Below the pieces are notes generated by a model. The model did not search any database, was not told the origin of the DNA, and saw nothing but the letters and a program-made list of their open reading frames with translations. 64,000 bases of DNA from CAYJLA01 sp964371305 (GTDB taxonomy: Bacteria; Bacillota_I; Bacilli_A; RFN20; CAG-826). Shown one piece after another: positions 18,397-27,289 of the stretch (position 1 is the stretch's first letter; each line of letters begins with the position of its first letter). The stretch lies in contig CAYJLA010000004.1 of assembly GCA_964371305.1 (NCBI GenBank), positions 1 to 64,000 on the forward strand, written 5' to 3'. The position numbers were made by a program, and so were the translations under genes.

Positions 18397-18926
18397 CTTA
18401 AAGTAACGTAGTTTTTCATTTGTTCAAACGTAGCAGTACCAATATATGACACTTCCTTTAGCTCTTCGATACAATCAAAAGGATTTGATAATCTATAAGT
18501 CACTATATTTGCAGCCACATTTGATTTAACACCATTAATTAACAATAATTCAGATTCACTTGCTGCATTAATATTGTATTTAACCAAAGGTTTATCGCCA
18601 CATATATCAGCTAAATCATACAATGGTGCAATATAATAAGATTGGTTATCAACTAAAGAAAACGAAACATTGTATGCTAACTCATCAGCATTTGATGTTA
18701 CTCCGCCAGCAGTGTCTATGAGTGTTTGTAGTGTAGAACCTTTTTCAATAATAAAAGTTCCTGGTCTAACTACCTCACCGCTTATTGTTACATTAATTGC
18801 ATTTTCATTTCCTGGTTGTAATGTTGTGCTAGTATTATTTAAAACATTTGAACCATAGTCTAAAAATGAAAGTGCAGCAATAACTATGATAGACATTACA
18901 ACAACTCCTATAATCATTTTAAACAT
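18393..18926 (-). CDS. comEA: ComEA DNA-binding competence protein
   Basis: 177 aa. It has one N-terminal membrane anchor (about residues 4-25), an SLBB-type domain (NVTISGEVVRPGTFIIEKGSTL...), and a C-terminal pair of helix-hairpin-helix motifs (YNINAASESELLLINGVKSNVAANIVTYR and the following LKEVSYIG). The topology places the DNA-binding part outside the membrane, where it hands DNA to ComEC. AAGGAGG lies 6 nt before ATG. First gene of the comEA-comEC-holA unit; its stop is TGA. Confidence 0.92.
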   Translation of the reverse strand: MFKMIIGVVVMSIIVIAALSFLDYGSNVLNNTSTTLQPGNENAINVTISGEVVRPGTFIIEKGSTLQTLIDTAGGVTSNADELAYNVSFSLVDNQSYYIAPLYDLADICGDKPLVKYNINAASESELLLINGVKSNVAANIVTYRLSNPFDCIEELKEVSYIGTATFEQMKNYVTLR

Positions 18927-18982
18927 AATATACCTCCTTACTTTTAGTATTGGAGTTATGAATAAAATGTGAATGGATATAA

Positions 18983-19010
18983 GAAAAAAAGCACAACGAG
19001 TGTGCCTTTT
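18983..19010 (-). terminator. Terminator after greA
   Basis: The stem GCACA/TGTGC (18991-19005) with a 5-base loop is flanked by A- and T-runs on both sides. On the minus strand it follows the greA stop directly and ends in seven Ts. It separates greA from comEA. Confidence 0.8.
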
Positions 19011-19012
19011 TA

Positions 19013-19495
19013 TTAAATGCTTGTTTCTATTTTAACAATTTTGAAGGTTTTGACTTTGCTAGTTGTAAAACTAACTATATCTCCTACCATCTTTCCAGAT
19101 AAAGCTTTCCCTAATGGGGATACATCTGACAAAGTGTCATTCAATGGATCTGCTTCGATTGTTCCAACGATTTTATATACTCTTTCTCTTGCATTTGGGT
19201 CATCAACATCAACCACTGTTACTATTGAACCTAAACCTACAAGTTTATCGTTGTTTGGAGAAGACTCTACTACTTGTGAATGAGATAATATATATTCGAT
19301 TTCACTGACTCTAGCGACTAATTCAGCTTGCTTATTACGAGCCGCATCATAATCAGCGTTTTCACTCAAGTCACCTTGACTTCTAGCGGCTGCAATTTGA
19401 TCAACTACTTCAGGCATAATGACATCTATTAATTCCCTCAATTCTTTTTCAAGTTTGATTTTTCCCTCTCTTGTTAAACTATATGTATTTTGCAT
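19013..19495 (-). CDS. greA: Transcription elongation factor GreA
   Basis: 160 aa, full length. The N-terminal coiled coil carries the acidic tip (SQGDLSENADYDAARNKQ, about residues 40-57) that enters the polymerase channel. The C-terminal FKBP-like domain includes SPLGKALSGKMVGD. It rescues backtracked RNA polymerase by stimulating transcript cleavage. GGAGGTG lies 5 nt before ATG, and a strong terminator follows. It is a single-gene unit between the divergent chromate transporter pair and comEA. Confidence 0.96.
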   Translation of the reverse strand: MQNTYSLTREGKIKLEKELRELIDVIMPEVVDQIAAARSQGDLSENADYDAARNKQAELVARVSEIEYILSHSQVVESSPNNDKLVGLGSIVTVVDVDDPNARERVYKIVGTIEADPLNDTLSDVSPLGKALSGKMVGDIVSFTTSKVKTFKIVKIETSI

Positions 19496-19651
19496 AATTC
19501 ACCTCCGTGATTTATATATAGTATCATAATCACAACATAAATATCAAATACTTTATTATATATAATAAATCTATAATTTTTCATAAATCGCACAAATATT
19601 TGATATACGTAATTACCTAAATAAATACTTATAAAAATATATTATGAATTA

Positions 19652-19660
19652 TGATAAAAT
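19652..19660 (+). promoter_or_regulatory. Extended -10 six nt before ATG (chrA1)
   Basis: TGATAAAAT followed by six bases and ATG at 19667. No Shine-Dalgarno sequence is present. The geometry predicts a leaderless mRNA. Confidence 0.5.
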
Positions 19661-19666
19661 ACACTT

Positions 19667-20278
19667 ATGGAAAAAAGTAACATCAAGCTAACAATAACAA
19701 AACTAGCTGTATTATTTTTTACTTTTTTTAAACTAGGCCTTTTCACTTTTGGAGGCGGATATGCAATGATACCTCTAATCCAAAATGAAGTAGCAGTAAA
19801 AAAGAAATGGATACGTGCTGATGAAATCGGAGATATTTTGACGATAAGTGAATCCACTCCTGGCCCTATTGCGGTCAATTCTTCTACATATATTGGATAT
19901 AAAGTATGTGGTATACCTGGAGCAATATTTTCAACACTAGGTTTAATTCTCCCATCCTTTATAATTCTTTATGTAATTTCATTGTTTATTGAAGATTTTA
20001 TGCAAATAGAAATAATCGCTAACGCATTTCTTGGAATAAAGTCCGCTGTAAGTATACTTATATTTTCAGGAGCTTATACTATATATAAAACAGTTAATAA
20101 AAACATCATGTCATATATCATCATGTTCATTGTTTGTACAATGAGTGTTTGTTTTACAATATTCGATATATCATTTTCATCAATATACTACATATTAGGT
20201 GCTGGATTATTTGGGATTGTATATGCGGTAATTAAAATTCAAAAAGATAAACTAAAAACATTAGGAGAAGAGAAATGA
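19667..20278 (+). CDS. chrA: Chromate transporter half-protein 1
   Basis: 203 aa with about six hydrophobic segments. The duplicated-family signature FTFGGGYAMIPLIQ...W and the later STPGPIAVNSSTYIGY...G are the ChrA motifs. It is half the size of classical ChrA, so it probably pairs with the next gene, which overlaps it by 4 nt (ATGA). Such short-chain CHR pairs export or exchange chromate-like anions in some bacteria; the natural substrate is uncertain. The stop is TGA. A -10 box lies 6 nt upstream of ATG and no ribosome site is visible. The pair interrupts the Bacillus-like greA-yrzB order. Confidence 0.9.
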   Translation: MEKSNIKLTITKLAVLFFTFFKLGLFTFGGGYAMIPLIQNEVAVKKKWIRADEIGDILTISESTPGPIAVNSSTYIGYKVCGIPGAIFSTLGLILPSFIILYVISLFIEDFMQIEIIANAFLGIKSAVSILIFSGAYTIYKTVNKNIMSYIIMFIVCTMSVCFTIFDISFSSIYYILGAGLFGIVYAVIKIQKDKLKTLGEEK

Positions 20279-20844
20279 TTGCTTTAGAGCTATTTTTGAC
20301 TTTTTTCAAAATAGGTTTATTTACTTTTGGTGGAGGTTATAGCGCCATACCTTTAATTACACAAGAAGTACTGAACAAAGCATGGCTAACTGAGGAGTTG
20401 CTTGTTTCCTATATTGCAATTGGCGAATCAACTCCTGGACCATTTTCAATTAATATAGCAACATTAATTGGCAGCGATGTTGGCGGTTTCTTAGGAAGTG
20501 TTTGTGCAACACTAGGTTTTGTTATGCCATCATTACTAATAATTATTATGGTTGCTATATTACTTGCTAAATTCATGCAACATAAAGGTGTTAGAATAGT
20601 TATAGACATATTAAAACCTGTTATGGTTGGTTTAATTCTTAGTGCTGGTATTTTCATTTTCTTGAACGCTCTAAGCGCCACTGGAGCATTAGATACCTTT
20701 ATTTTTGACATACAATCATTTGGAATTACTTTAATTATTATTTTATTTATGTATGTTTATAAAGTTACAATGAAGAAAAAAATGCACCCAATATCAATTG
20801 TATTGTTTAGTGCATTATTAGGTATGGTAGTATTCCTAGTCTAG
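20275..20844 (+). CDS. chrA: Chromate transporter half-protein 2
   Basis: 189 aa with about six hydrophobic segments. It is homologous to its upstream partner (FTFGGGYSAIPLITQEV..., GESTPGPFSINIATLIGSDVGG). It would complete a heterodimeric CHR transporter. The ATG overlaps the TGA stop of the first half, so the two are translationally coupled. Its TAG stop shares the palindromic CTAG at 20841-20844 with the stop of the convergent DUF1292 gene. Confidence 0.9.
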   Translation: MIALELFLTFFKIGLFTFGGGYSAIPLITQEVLNKAWLTEELLVSYIAIGESTPGPFSINIATLIGSDVGGFLGSVCATLGFVMPSLLIIIMVAILLAKFMQHKGVRIVIDILKPVMVGLILSAGIFIFLNALSATGALDTFIFDIQSFGITLIIILFMYVYKVTMKKKMHPISIVLFSALLGMVVFLV

Positions 20845-21083
20845 TTTCTTTGCTCTTCAAAAGCATCTAATATCTCAGATAATTTTTTAAACAATTCTTC
20901 GTCTTCAACTTGATATAGTTCTTCACCATTTACAAGTTCGAAAACCATAACTTCATCCTTATTTGTTTCTTCATATACAAAAACATACTCTTTATTATTT
21001 TCCTCGTCTGCGTAAGTGAATAAAATCTCAAGTTCTCTTGAATTTCCACTTTCATCTACTACACTTAATTTTTCTTTGGTCAT
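20841..21083 (-). CDS. DUF1292 protein (YrzB-like)
   Basis: 80 aa, acidic, all-beta with a C-terminal helix. The pattern L-V-D-x-G-x-x-x-x-x-x-L-F-x-Y-x-D, then E-Y-V-F-V-Y and D-E-E-L-F-K-K-L matches the DUF1292/YrzB family. In Bacillus this small gene always follows the RuvX gene, as here, where the start overlaps the ruvX TGA stop (ATGA). GGAGG lies 7 nt before ATG. Function unknown. yrzL (IreB), which lies between alaS and ruvX in Bacillus, is missing. Confidence 0.85.
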   Translation of the reverse strand: MTKEKLSVVDESGNSRELEILFTYADEENNKEYVFVYEETNKDEVMVFELVNGEELYQVEDEELFKKLSEILDAFEEQRN

Positions 21084-21511
21084 TGTTTGAACCTCCTTTG
21101 TTGCATAAAACTTTCTAATATAACTATTGCGCTTTGTTGATCAATAACTTTTTTTCTTTTTTGTCTTGAGATATCTGCTTCTAATAAACGCTTTGTAGCA
21201 ATTACGGTTGTCATTCTTTCATCTATCATAGATACTTGTAGTTGTGGTAAACATTTCAGCAAATCATCTTTGAATTTAATACATAAGTCGCTTCTTTCTG
21301 AAGAAGTGCCATTCATATTAAGCGGTAACCCTATCGCAACTTCTTCAATTGATTCTTTAGAAATAATTTCAAGTAATCTCTTTAAAGCAACATTATAATT
21401 TCCATTAGGGAAAACAAAATTCTCATATCCATGAGCCGCAATATGAAGAGCATCTGTTATTGCAACACCCATCGTTTTACTACCTAAATCAATCGCTAAT
21501 AATTTTTTCAT
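21080..21511 (-). CDS. ruvX: RuvX/YqgF nuclease (pre-16S rRNA processing)
   Basis: 143 aa with an RNase H-like fold: LLAIDLGSKTMGVAITD at the start (Asp at residue 7), VAIGLPLNMNGTSSERSD, and the C-terminal DERMTT motif. The family trims the 5' end of 16S rRNA, and an alternative role as a Holliday junction resolvase has been proposed. It begins directly after the alaS stop with only a weak GGTG ahead, so it depends on alaS translation. Order alaS-ruvX-DUF1292 is as in Bacillus. Confidence 0.92.
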   Translation of the reverse strand: MKKLLAIDLGSKTMGVAITDALHIAAHGYENFVFPNGNYNVALKRLLEIISKESIEEVAIGLPLNMNGTSSERSDLCIKFKDDLLKCLPQLQVSMIDERMTTVIATKRLLEADISRQKRKKVIDQQSAIVILESFMQQRRFKQ

Positions 21512-24121
21512 TTAGTTTAATTCACCCATTACTACATCGAACAATAAATCAATTTTATTTGTGCTTATGAGTTTACCATTTGCCATAACATCTTTTCCAC
21601 CGCCGGAACCACCATAAACACTACATAAGTGTTTCATTATCGCGTTAGCTTTATAGCCTTTTTCTATTGCTAATCCATTACAAGTAACTACAATAGGAAT
21701 ATTACCTTCTGTTCCTCCCGCTATAACTACAATAGTATTATCATGTGTTTTTTTAAGTTTATCGGCCATTTTCATCGTGATTTCTCTTTGAATACCAGGT
21801 ATCCTAGTAGCCAAAACATGTATTCCATTAGTTTCAACGAAGAATTTTTCTAGTTGTTTTGTTATATATTGTGTAATTTTATCTATTATTCTATCGGAAT
21901 TATTACGCTGTTCTTTTAATTCATTTAATAAAGCTTTTATCCTATAATTTACTTCTACAACGGAAGAAGAATTAAGTAATGCTTTAGCGTTGTTTAAGAT
22001 ATTTTCACGTTCTTTTAATAATTCATAAGCGCCCTTTGATGTTCTTGCAACTATTCTTCTAACTCCTGCAGCACTTGATTCTTCCGATTCAATAACGAAT
22101 AACCCAAGTTCTAACGTATTGTTTACGTGTGTTCCACCGCAAAATTCCATTGAATGTCCACCGCATTTAACAACTCGAACGACATCACCATATTTTTCAT
22201 TAAATAGCGCTTTTGCACCAAGTTTTTTAGCTTCTTCTATTTCTAAGGTCATCGTTTCGACATCAACGTTGTCAAATATCATAGAATTTATTGTGTTTTC
22301 TATAATTGTTAATGTATCTTGGTTTAATTTTTCAAAATGATTGAAATCAAATCTTAAATATTTGTCACTAACAAATGAACCTTGTTGATTAACGTGTTCG
22401 CCTAATACATTCGTTAATGCTGCATTAAGTAAATGTGCAGCTGTATGATTTCTTTTTATATACGCTCTTCTATCTAAATCTACATTTAAAACAAACTCAT
22501 CACTTAATTTAATTTTTCCAAATAAAACTGAAACACTATGTAGATGTTGTTTATTAGGAGCTTTTATGACATTAAGAACCTTTGCTGTCGTCTTTTCATT
22601 TTCAATTTCACCAATATCACAAACTTGCCCGCCGCTTTCTGCATAAAAGGTTGTGTGATCAAACATTATCTCACCTTCGCCATCGATTTCTTCAACCGAT
22701 ACACCATCTTTAAATAAAGCAATTACTTTGCCTTTTATTGTATTTTCCGAGTAAACGAACTCACTTTCCACTATTGTTTCAAGTAAGTCTTTTGATTGTT
22801 TATTCATCGATGCAACACTAGTTCTAGCGTTCCTTGCTAATTGACGTTGATTTTCCATTTCTTTATTAAAACCATCAATATCAACTTTTACACCTTTTTC
22901 TTCGCACATTTCCATTGTTATTTCAATTGGAAAACCGTAAGTATCATATAATTTAAATGCACTAACCCCATCAAGAGATGTCTTATCTACTAACATTTCT
23001 TCCAATCTTAATTTACCACTTGATAAGGTATGAAGGAATTTTTCTTCTTCAGCCTTAATCATCTTAGATATGAATTCAATTTTATTATGCAAATTATTGT
23101 AATGCTTACTATATATTTCACCAACAATACCTACCATAGTGTGCAAAAAAGGTTTACTAAGTCCTAATTTCTGGCCAAATACAGAAGCACGTCTGATTAG
23201 TCTTCTTAGTACATATCCCCTACCTTCGTTTGAAAATATCTCACCGTCGCATAGTGCAAAAGTTACAGCACGTAAGTGATCAGCAATAACTCTAAAACAA
23301 ATTAAATTTTCTTCCTCATATTTCTTTTTGGATAGAACTTGTACCTTTTCAATTATTGGCCAAACCAAATCCGTTTCAAAATTAGTTTTTGTTCCTTGTA
23401 AAATACACGCAAATCTTTCAAGACCTGCACCAGTATCGATATTTCTGCTAGGTAATTCCTTATATTCTTCACGTTTTAAACCCTCAATTGCATTGTACTG
23501 CGAAAATACAATACCCCATATTTCTACGTATCTTTCGTTGTCAATATCATTTTTTAGCAGTTCTACACCTTGTTCCTCTGGATCGAAATCAACTCCTCTA
23601 TCGAAGAAAACTTCCGTATTAGGACCGCATGGCCCTTCACCTATTTGCCAAAAATTACCTTTTAACGGAATTAAATGTGATTCATCAACACCAAGTTGCT
23701 TCCATCTATTAAATGTAGCAACATCACCTGGATAGTATGTAAAATACAATTTTTCTTTTTCTATATCAAAGTACTCTTTGCTTGTAAGAATTTCAAATGC
23801 AAACTCTAAAGCTTCATTTCTAAAATAGTCTCCTATAGAAAAGTTGCCAAGCATTTCAAAAAATGTATGATGTCTTGCGGTTCTACCTACTATATCAATA
23901 TCATTTGTACGAATACATTTTTGTATATTTACTATTCTTCTATGATTAGGCACTTCACTGCCATCGAAATATTTCTTCAATGCAGCAACACCTGAATTTA
24001 TCCATAATAATGTTGGATCGTTATATGGTATGAGTGATGCACTTTTCTCGATTTTATGACCTTTTGCTGTAAAAAAATCGAACCATGTTTGTCTAATTTG
24101 ATCTGATGATAACTTCTTCAT
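21512..24121 (-). CDS. alaS: Alanyl-tRNA synthetase
   Basis: 869 aa, full length. It has the class II catalytic core (QTWFDFFTAKGH..., GNFSIGDYF, GPCGPNTEVFFDRG), then an editing domain with the zinc motif HTAAHLLNAAL and CGGTHVNN, and a C-terminal domain ending near GGSGGGKDVMANG. It charges tRNA-Ala and clears Ser/Gly errors. TAGGAGGA lies 5 nt before ATG. Expression is likely controlled by the T-box leader just upstream. ruvX and the DUF1292 gene follow without a gap. Confidence 0.98.
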   Translation of the reverse strand: MKKLSSDQIRQTWFDFFTAKGHKIEKSASLIPYNDPTLLWINSGVAALKKYFDGSEVPNHRRIVNIQKCIRTNDIDIVGRTARHHTFFEMLGNFSIGDYFRNEALEFAFEILTSKEYFDIEKEKLYFTYYPGDVATFNRWKQLGVDESHLIPLKGNFWQIGEGPCGPNTEVFFDRGVDFDPEEQGVELLKNDIDNERYVEIWGIVFSQYNAIEGLKREEYKELPSRNIDTGAGLERFACILQGTKTNFETDLVWPIIEKVQVLSKKKYEEENLICFRVIADHLRAVTFALCDGEIFSNEGRGYVLRRLIRRASVFGQKLGLSKPFLHTMVGIVGEIYSKHYNNLHNKIEFISKMIKAEEEKFLHTLSSGKLRLEEMLVDKTSLDGVSAFKLYDTYGFPIEITMEMCEEKGVKVDIDGFNKEMENQRQLARNARTSVASMNKQSKDLLETIVESEFVYSENTIKGKVIALFKDGVSVEEIDGEGEIMFDHTTFYAESGGQVCDIGEIENEKTTAKVLNVIKAPNKQHLHSVSVLFGKIKLSDEFVLNVDLDRRAYIKRNHTAAHLLNAALTNVLGEHVNQQGSFVSDKYLRFDFNHFEKLNQDTLTIIENTINSMIFDNVDVETMTLEIEEAKKLGAKALFNEKYGDVVRVVKCGGHSMEFCGGTHVNNTLELGLFVIESEESSAAGVRRIVARTSKGAYELLKERENILNNAKALLNSSSVVEVNYRIKALLNELKEQRNNSDRIIDKITQYITKQLEKFFVETNGIHVLATRIPGIQREITMKMADKLKKTHDNTIVVIAGGTEGNIPIVVTCNGLAIEKGYKANAIMKHLCSVYGGSGGGKDVMANGKLISTNKIDLLFDVVMGELN

Positions 24122-24140
24122 AATATCCTCCTATAAAAAG

Positions 24141-24285
24141 AAAAAATCGTCCCTAAGGAACGACATATGTCGCGGTACCATCCTTATTCGTTTTTCATAA
24201 ACGCTCTTAATTACAATCCATAACGCAGATCAACGGTGACATTACTCACTATCAAAGGAGTGGCTAGTTCCTTTATCGACAAAAA
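24141..24285 (-). promoter_or_regulatory. T-box riboswitch of alaS
   Basis: On the minus strand, the T-box core AAGGATGGTACCGCG (24171-24185) carries the UGGU that pairs with the ACCA end of an uncharged tRNA, as expected for tRNA-Ala with discriminator A. It is followed by a terminator, stem CGTTCC/GGGACG (24148-24162) plus six Ts (24141-24146). Uncharged tRNA-Ala should stabilise the antiterminator and switch alaS on. The leader upstream of the core is short (about 100 nt), and the specifier codon could not be assigned by eye. A TAATAT box lies near 24286-24291. Confidence 0.85.
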
Positions 24286-24332
24286 TATATTACCATAAAA
24301 ATTATTATTGTAGTATAAATTAATTTAAATAC

Positions 24333-25463
24333 TTAGATATCGATTCTTTTATCGTCTTTATACACTTCTAGAATGATTCCGCTGGCAACAAGTACATCAC
24401 CTTCATAAAACACTGCAACTTGACCAGATGTAACTGCTTTAAAGTCTTCATATATTACTTCTATCTTGTTGCTGGATATTTTTTTAATAACAGCTGGATG
24501 ATCTTTTTGACGGTACCTAAATTTCACACCAACCTCTAAACTTTCAAATTGTTTTAACACGTTACTGTTGTCAACAATACATCGATTTGAATATAAATAA
24601 TCTGTCTCTTCACCGCTACTCACGTATAAAATATTTTCTTTTACATCTTTTTTAACAACGAACCAACCATTACTTGGCATGCCATTTATACCACCTATGC
24701 CTAATCCTTTGCGCTGCCCTATTGTGTAAAAATATACCCCTTCGTGAGTTCCAATAATTTTATTTGTTTCTATATCAATAATGTTTCCTTTAGAGGCCGG
24801 AACATAATTTTGTAAAAATAATTTAAATTTACGTTCGCCAATAAAACAAACACCTGTTGAATCTTTTTTATCTTGAACTGATACAAGTCCAATTTTCTTT
24901 GCGATTTCTCTAACTTCTTCTTTGTTTATATCTGACAGTGGAAAAATACATGAACCTAATTGTTCATGATTCAATTGCGAAAGAAAGTAGGACTGATCTT
25001 TATTTTGATCTTTGCATTTAACTAAGAAATCTAACCCGTCTATATTAACTTTTTTTGCATAATGACCCATTGCTATATAGTCGAAGTTATTTTGTTCAGC
25101 AAACTTCTTGAAAGAATCGAATTTTATATATTTATTACAAAAGACGTCTGGATTAGGTGTTCTGCCTAGTTTATATTCAGATAAAAAATAAGAAAAAACA
25201 TGATCCCAATACTCTTTTACAAAATCTACTCTTAAAAATGGTATTTGTAATATTTCTGCAACATTCTTTGCATCTTCGTAATCAACTTCTTGTGGACATT
25301 GGTCATTATTAATTGTTGGGTTGCCAAGGTAATCATTATTTGTTAATGCATCCCAATTGCGCATAAAACATCCAGTTACATCATATCCTTGTTGTATCAA
25401 TAAATATGCCGCAACTGCACTATCAACCCCACCACTTAATCCAATTAAAACTCTCTTTTTCAT
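24333..25463 (-). CDS. mnmA: tRNA-specific 2-thiouridylase MnmA
   Basis: 376 aa. The PP-loop SGGVDS (10-15) binds ATP. NPDVFCNKYIKF carries the first catalytic Cys and STGVCFIGERKFKLF the second; a C-terminal beta-barrel follows. It thiolates U34 of tRNA-Lys, -Glu and -Gln. The start overlaps the dtd TGA stop (ATGA). It lies directly upstream of the alaS T-box, as mnmA does near alaS in Bacillus. Confidence 0.97.
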   Translation of the reverse strand: MKKRVLIGLSGGVDSAVAAYLLIQQGYDVTGCFMRNWDALTNNDYLGNPTINNDQCPQEVDYEDAKNVAEILQIPFLRVDFVKEYWDHVFSYFLSEYKLGRTPNPDVFCNKYIKFDSFKKFAEQNNFDYIAMGHYAKKVNIDGLDFLVKCKDQNKDQSYFLSQLNHEQLGSCIFPLSDINKEEVREIAKKIGLVSVQDKKDSTGVCFIGERKFKLFLQNYVPASKGNIIDIETNKIIGTHEGVYFYTIGQRKGLGIGGINGMPSNGWFVVKKDVKENILYVSSGEETDYLYSNRCIVDNSNVLKQFESLEVGVKFRYRQKDHPAVIKKISSNKIEVIYEDFKAVTSGQVAVFYEGDVLVASGIILEVYKDDKRIDI

Positions 25464-25912
25464 TTTATTAACTCTTCACTATCTAATATCATTGTAAACG
25501 GCCCTTGATTAACTAATCTAATTTCCATTTCTTGACCAAACACCCCAGTCTTTAACTCACTAATTCTTTCAGATAAAACTTTATTAAATTCATTATATAA
25601 AGCTTTTGCTTGCTCTTGTTTTAAACAATTAGTAAATGATGGCCTGCGACCTTCTTTAATGGAAGCATACAATGTAAATTGAGAAACAGAAAGTATTTCT
25701 CCATTTATATCTTTTATCGCTAAATTTGTTTTCCCATTTTCATCAGGAAAAACTCTCATATTAACTAATTTATCTACCATTTGGGGAATTACATCACCAT
25801 TATCACCTTCACGGAAAGAAACTAAAAGTAAGTATCCTTTTGATATCTTTGCGTGTAATTGTTCATCAATATACAATGAAGCTTCTTTTACATTTTGAAC
25901 AACAATTTTCAT
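25460..25912 (-). CDS. dtd: D-aminoacyl-tRNA deacylase
   Basis: 150 aa, full length. The active-site segment is SQFTLYASIKEGRRPSFT (the SQFTL motif) and the C-terminal strand ends NQGPFTMILDS (the GP motif NxGPxT). It hydrolyses D-amino acids from tRNA. It overlaps pdp upstream by 1 nt (TAATG) and mnmA downstream by 4 nt, so the three are a tight operon. Confidence 0.96.
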   Translation of the reverse strand: MKIVVQNVKEASLYIDEQLHAKISKGYLLLVSFREGDNGDVIPQMVDKLVNMRVFPDENGKTNLAIKDINGEILSVSQFTLYASIKEGRRPSFTNCLKQEQAKALYNEFNKVLSERISELKTGVFGQEMEIRLVNQGPFTMILDSEELIK

Positions 25913-27213
25913 TATCTTATATACTTATGTATAATAGTTTGTTTTGGCACTAGTTGATCACTTAATTTAAACGACTCTACCACCTCTTCTAATATTTTTT
26001 GACATTCTTTGACATTTGTATAAACAGTACATAATACCTCGCCTGCTTTTACAAAATCACCAACCTTTTTGTTTAAAATAATTCCAGCTGACATATCTAT
26101 TTCATCTTCTTTAGATGCTCTACCAGCACCTAATTTCATAGCTGCTACACCAATTTCTAATGCTGTAATTTCTTTTACATAACCTTCTTTATTAGATTTA
26201 ACTACATGAGTAAACTTGCTCTTTTCAAACTTATCGGTGTTTTCAATGTAACTTACATCCCCGCCTTGTGCCTTTACTAAAGACTTAAGTTTTTCAAGGG
26301 CTTCACCATTTTTAATTTTGCTTAAAATAAGTTTTTCACCTTCTTCTAAATTAGTAACAATCTTAGCTTGTTCAAGCATAATAGCACCTGCTTTAACACA
26401 TAATTCAACTAAATCATCTGGTCCATTACCTTTTAAAGTTTCAACCGCTTCAATTACTTCGAGTGAATTACCGATTGCAAGACCTAAAGGTTGTGACATA
26501 TCTGTTAAAATAGCACGTGTATCTCTATTTAATGAATTACCAATATTTACCATTGTTTCAGCAAGAGTTGTTGCGTCCTCAATATTTTTCATGAATGCAC
26601 CAGAACCAAATTTTACATCGAGTAAAATTGTATCGCTACCACTAGCAATTTTTTTTGACATTATCGAGCTAGCTATTAAAGGTAAAGAATCAACGGTTCC
26701 AGTAACGTCTCTTAATGCATATAATTTTTTATCGGCTGGAACAAGTTTCCCAGTTTGACCAGCAAGAGCTAATCCTGTTTCATTAACTTGCTTTATAAAA
26801 TCATCTATAGCGATAGAAGTATTCAAACCTGGTATAGCTTCTAACTTATCAATAGTTCCACCAGTATGTCCCAATCCTCTACCGCTCATTTTTGCGAGTT
26901 TAGCGCCGCATGCTGCAACAAGAGGTCCTAATACTAATGATGTTTTATCTCCAACTCCACCAGTAGAATGCTTATCAACTTTGACACCTTTAATAGAACT
27001 TAAATCAATAGTATCACCACTTTTGATCATTGCATCTGTTAAAGTTGCAATTTCGTCCTTATTCATTGAATTAAAAAGTATCGCCATCAATAAACTTGAA
27101 GTTTGGTAATCAGGAATTGAAGCATTTGTATACCCTTCAATAAAAAATCTTATTTCTTCATCTGTTAAAACGCATCCATTACGTTTCTTAATAATAATAT
27201 CAACCATTCTCAT
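25912..27213 (-). CDS. pdp: Pyrimidine-nucleoside phosphorylase
   Basis: 433 aa, the usual length. The signature KVDKHSTGGVGDKTSLVLGP (about residues 79-98), then SGRGLGHTGGTIDKLE, define the family. It splits uridine or thymidine with phosphate to base plus (deoxy)ribose-1-phosphate, supporting nucleoside salvage. GAGGT lies 6 nt before the ATG at 27211-27213. First gene of pdp-dtd-mnmA. Thymidine phosphorylase (deoA) is an alternative name; the sequence is closer in style to Bacillus Pdp. Confidence 0.93.
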   Translation of the reverse strand: MRMVDIIIKKRNGCVLTDEEIRFFIEGYTNASIPDYQTSSLLMAILFNSMNKDEIATLTDAMIKSGDTIDLSSIKGVKVDKHSTGGVGDKTSLVLGPLVAACGAKLAKMSGRGLGHTGGTIDKLEAIPGLNTSIAIDDFIKQVNETGLALAGQTGKLVPADKKLYALRDVTGTVDSLPLIASSIMSKKIASGSDTILLDVKFGSGAFMKNIEDATTLAETMVNIGNSLNRDTRAILTDMSQPLGLAIGNSLEVIEAVETLKGNGPDDLVELCVKAGAIMLEQAKIVTNLEEGEKLILSKIKNGEALEKLKSLVKAQGGDVSYIENTDKFEKSKFTHVVKSNKEGYVKEITALEIGVAAMKLGAGRASKEDEIDMSAGIILNKKVGDFVKAGEVLCTVYTNVKECQKILEEVVESFKLSDQLVPKQTIIHKYIR

Positions 27214-27277
27214 ATAAATACCTCGTACAATTAATTATATCTAATTTTAATATATATGTATAACGAATATTATATAT

Positions 27278-27283
27278 TATAAT
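27278..27283 (+). promoter_or_regulatory. -10 box six nt before ATG (RsmF-like gene)
   Basis: A perfect TATAAT, then aaatct, then ATG at 27290. There is no Shine-Dalgarno between -10 and start, and no room for one in the mRNA. Confidence 0.55.
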
Positions 27284-27289
27284 AAATCT

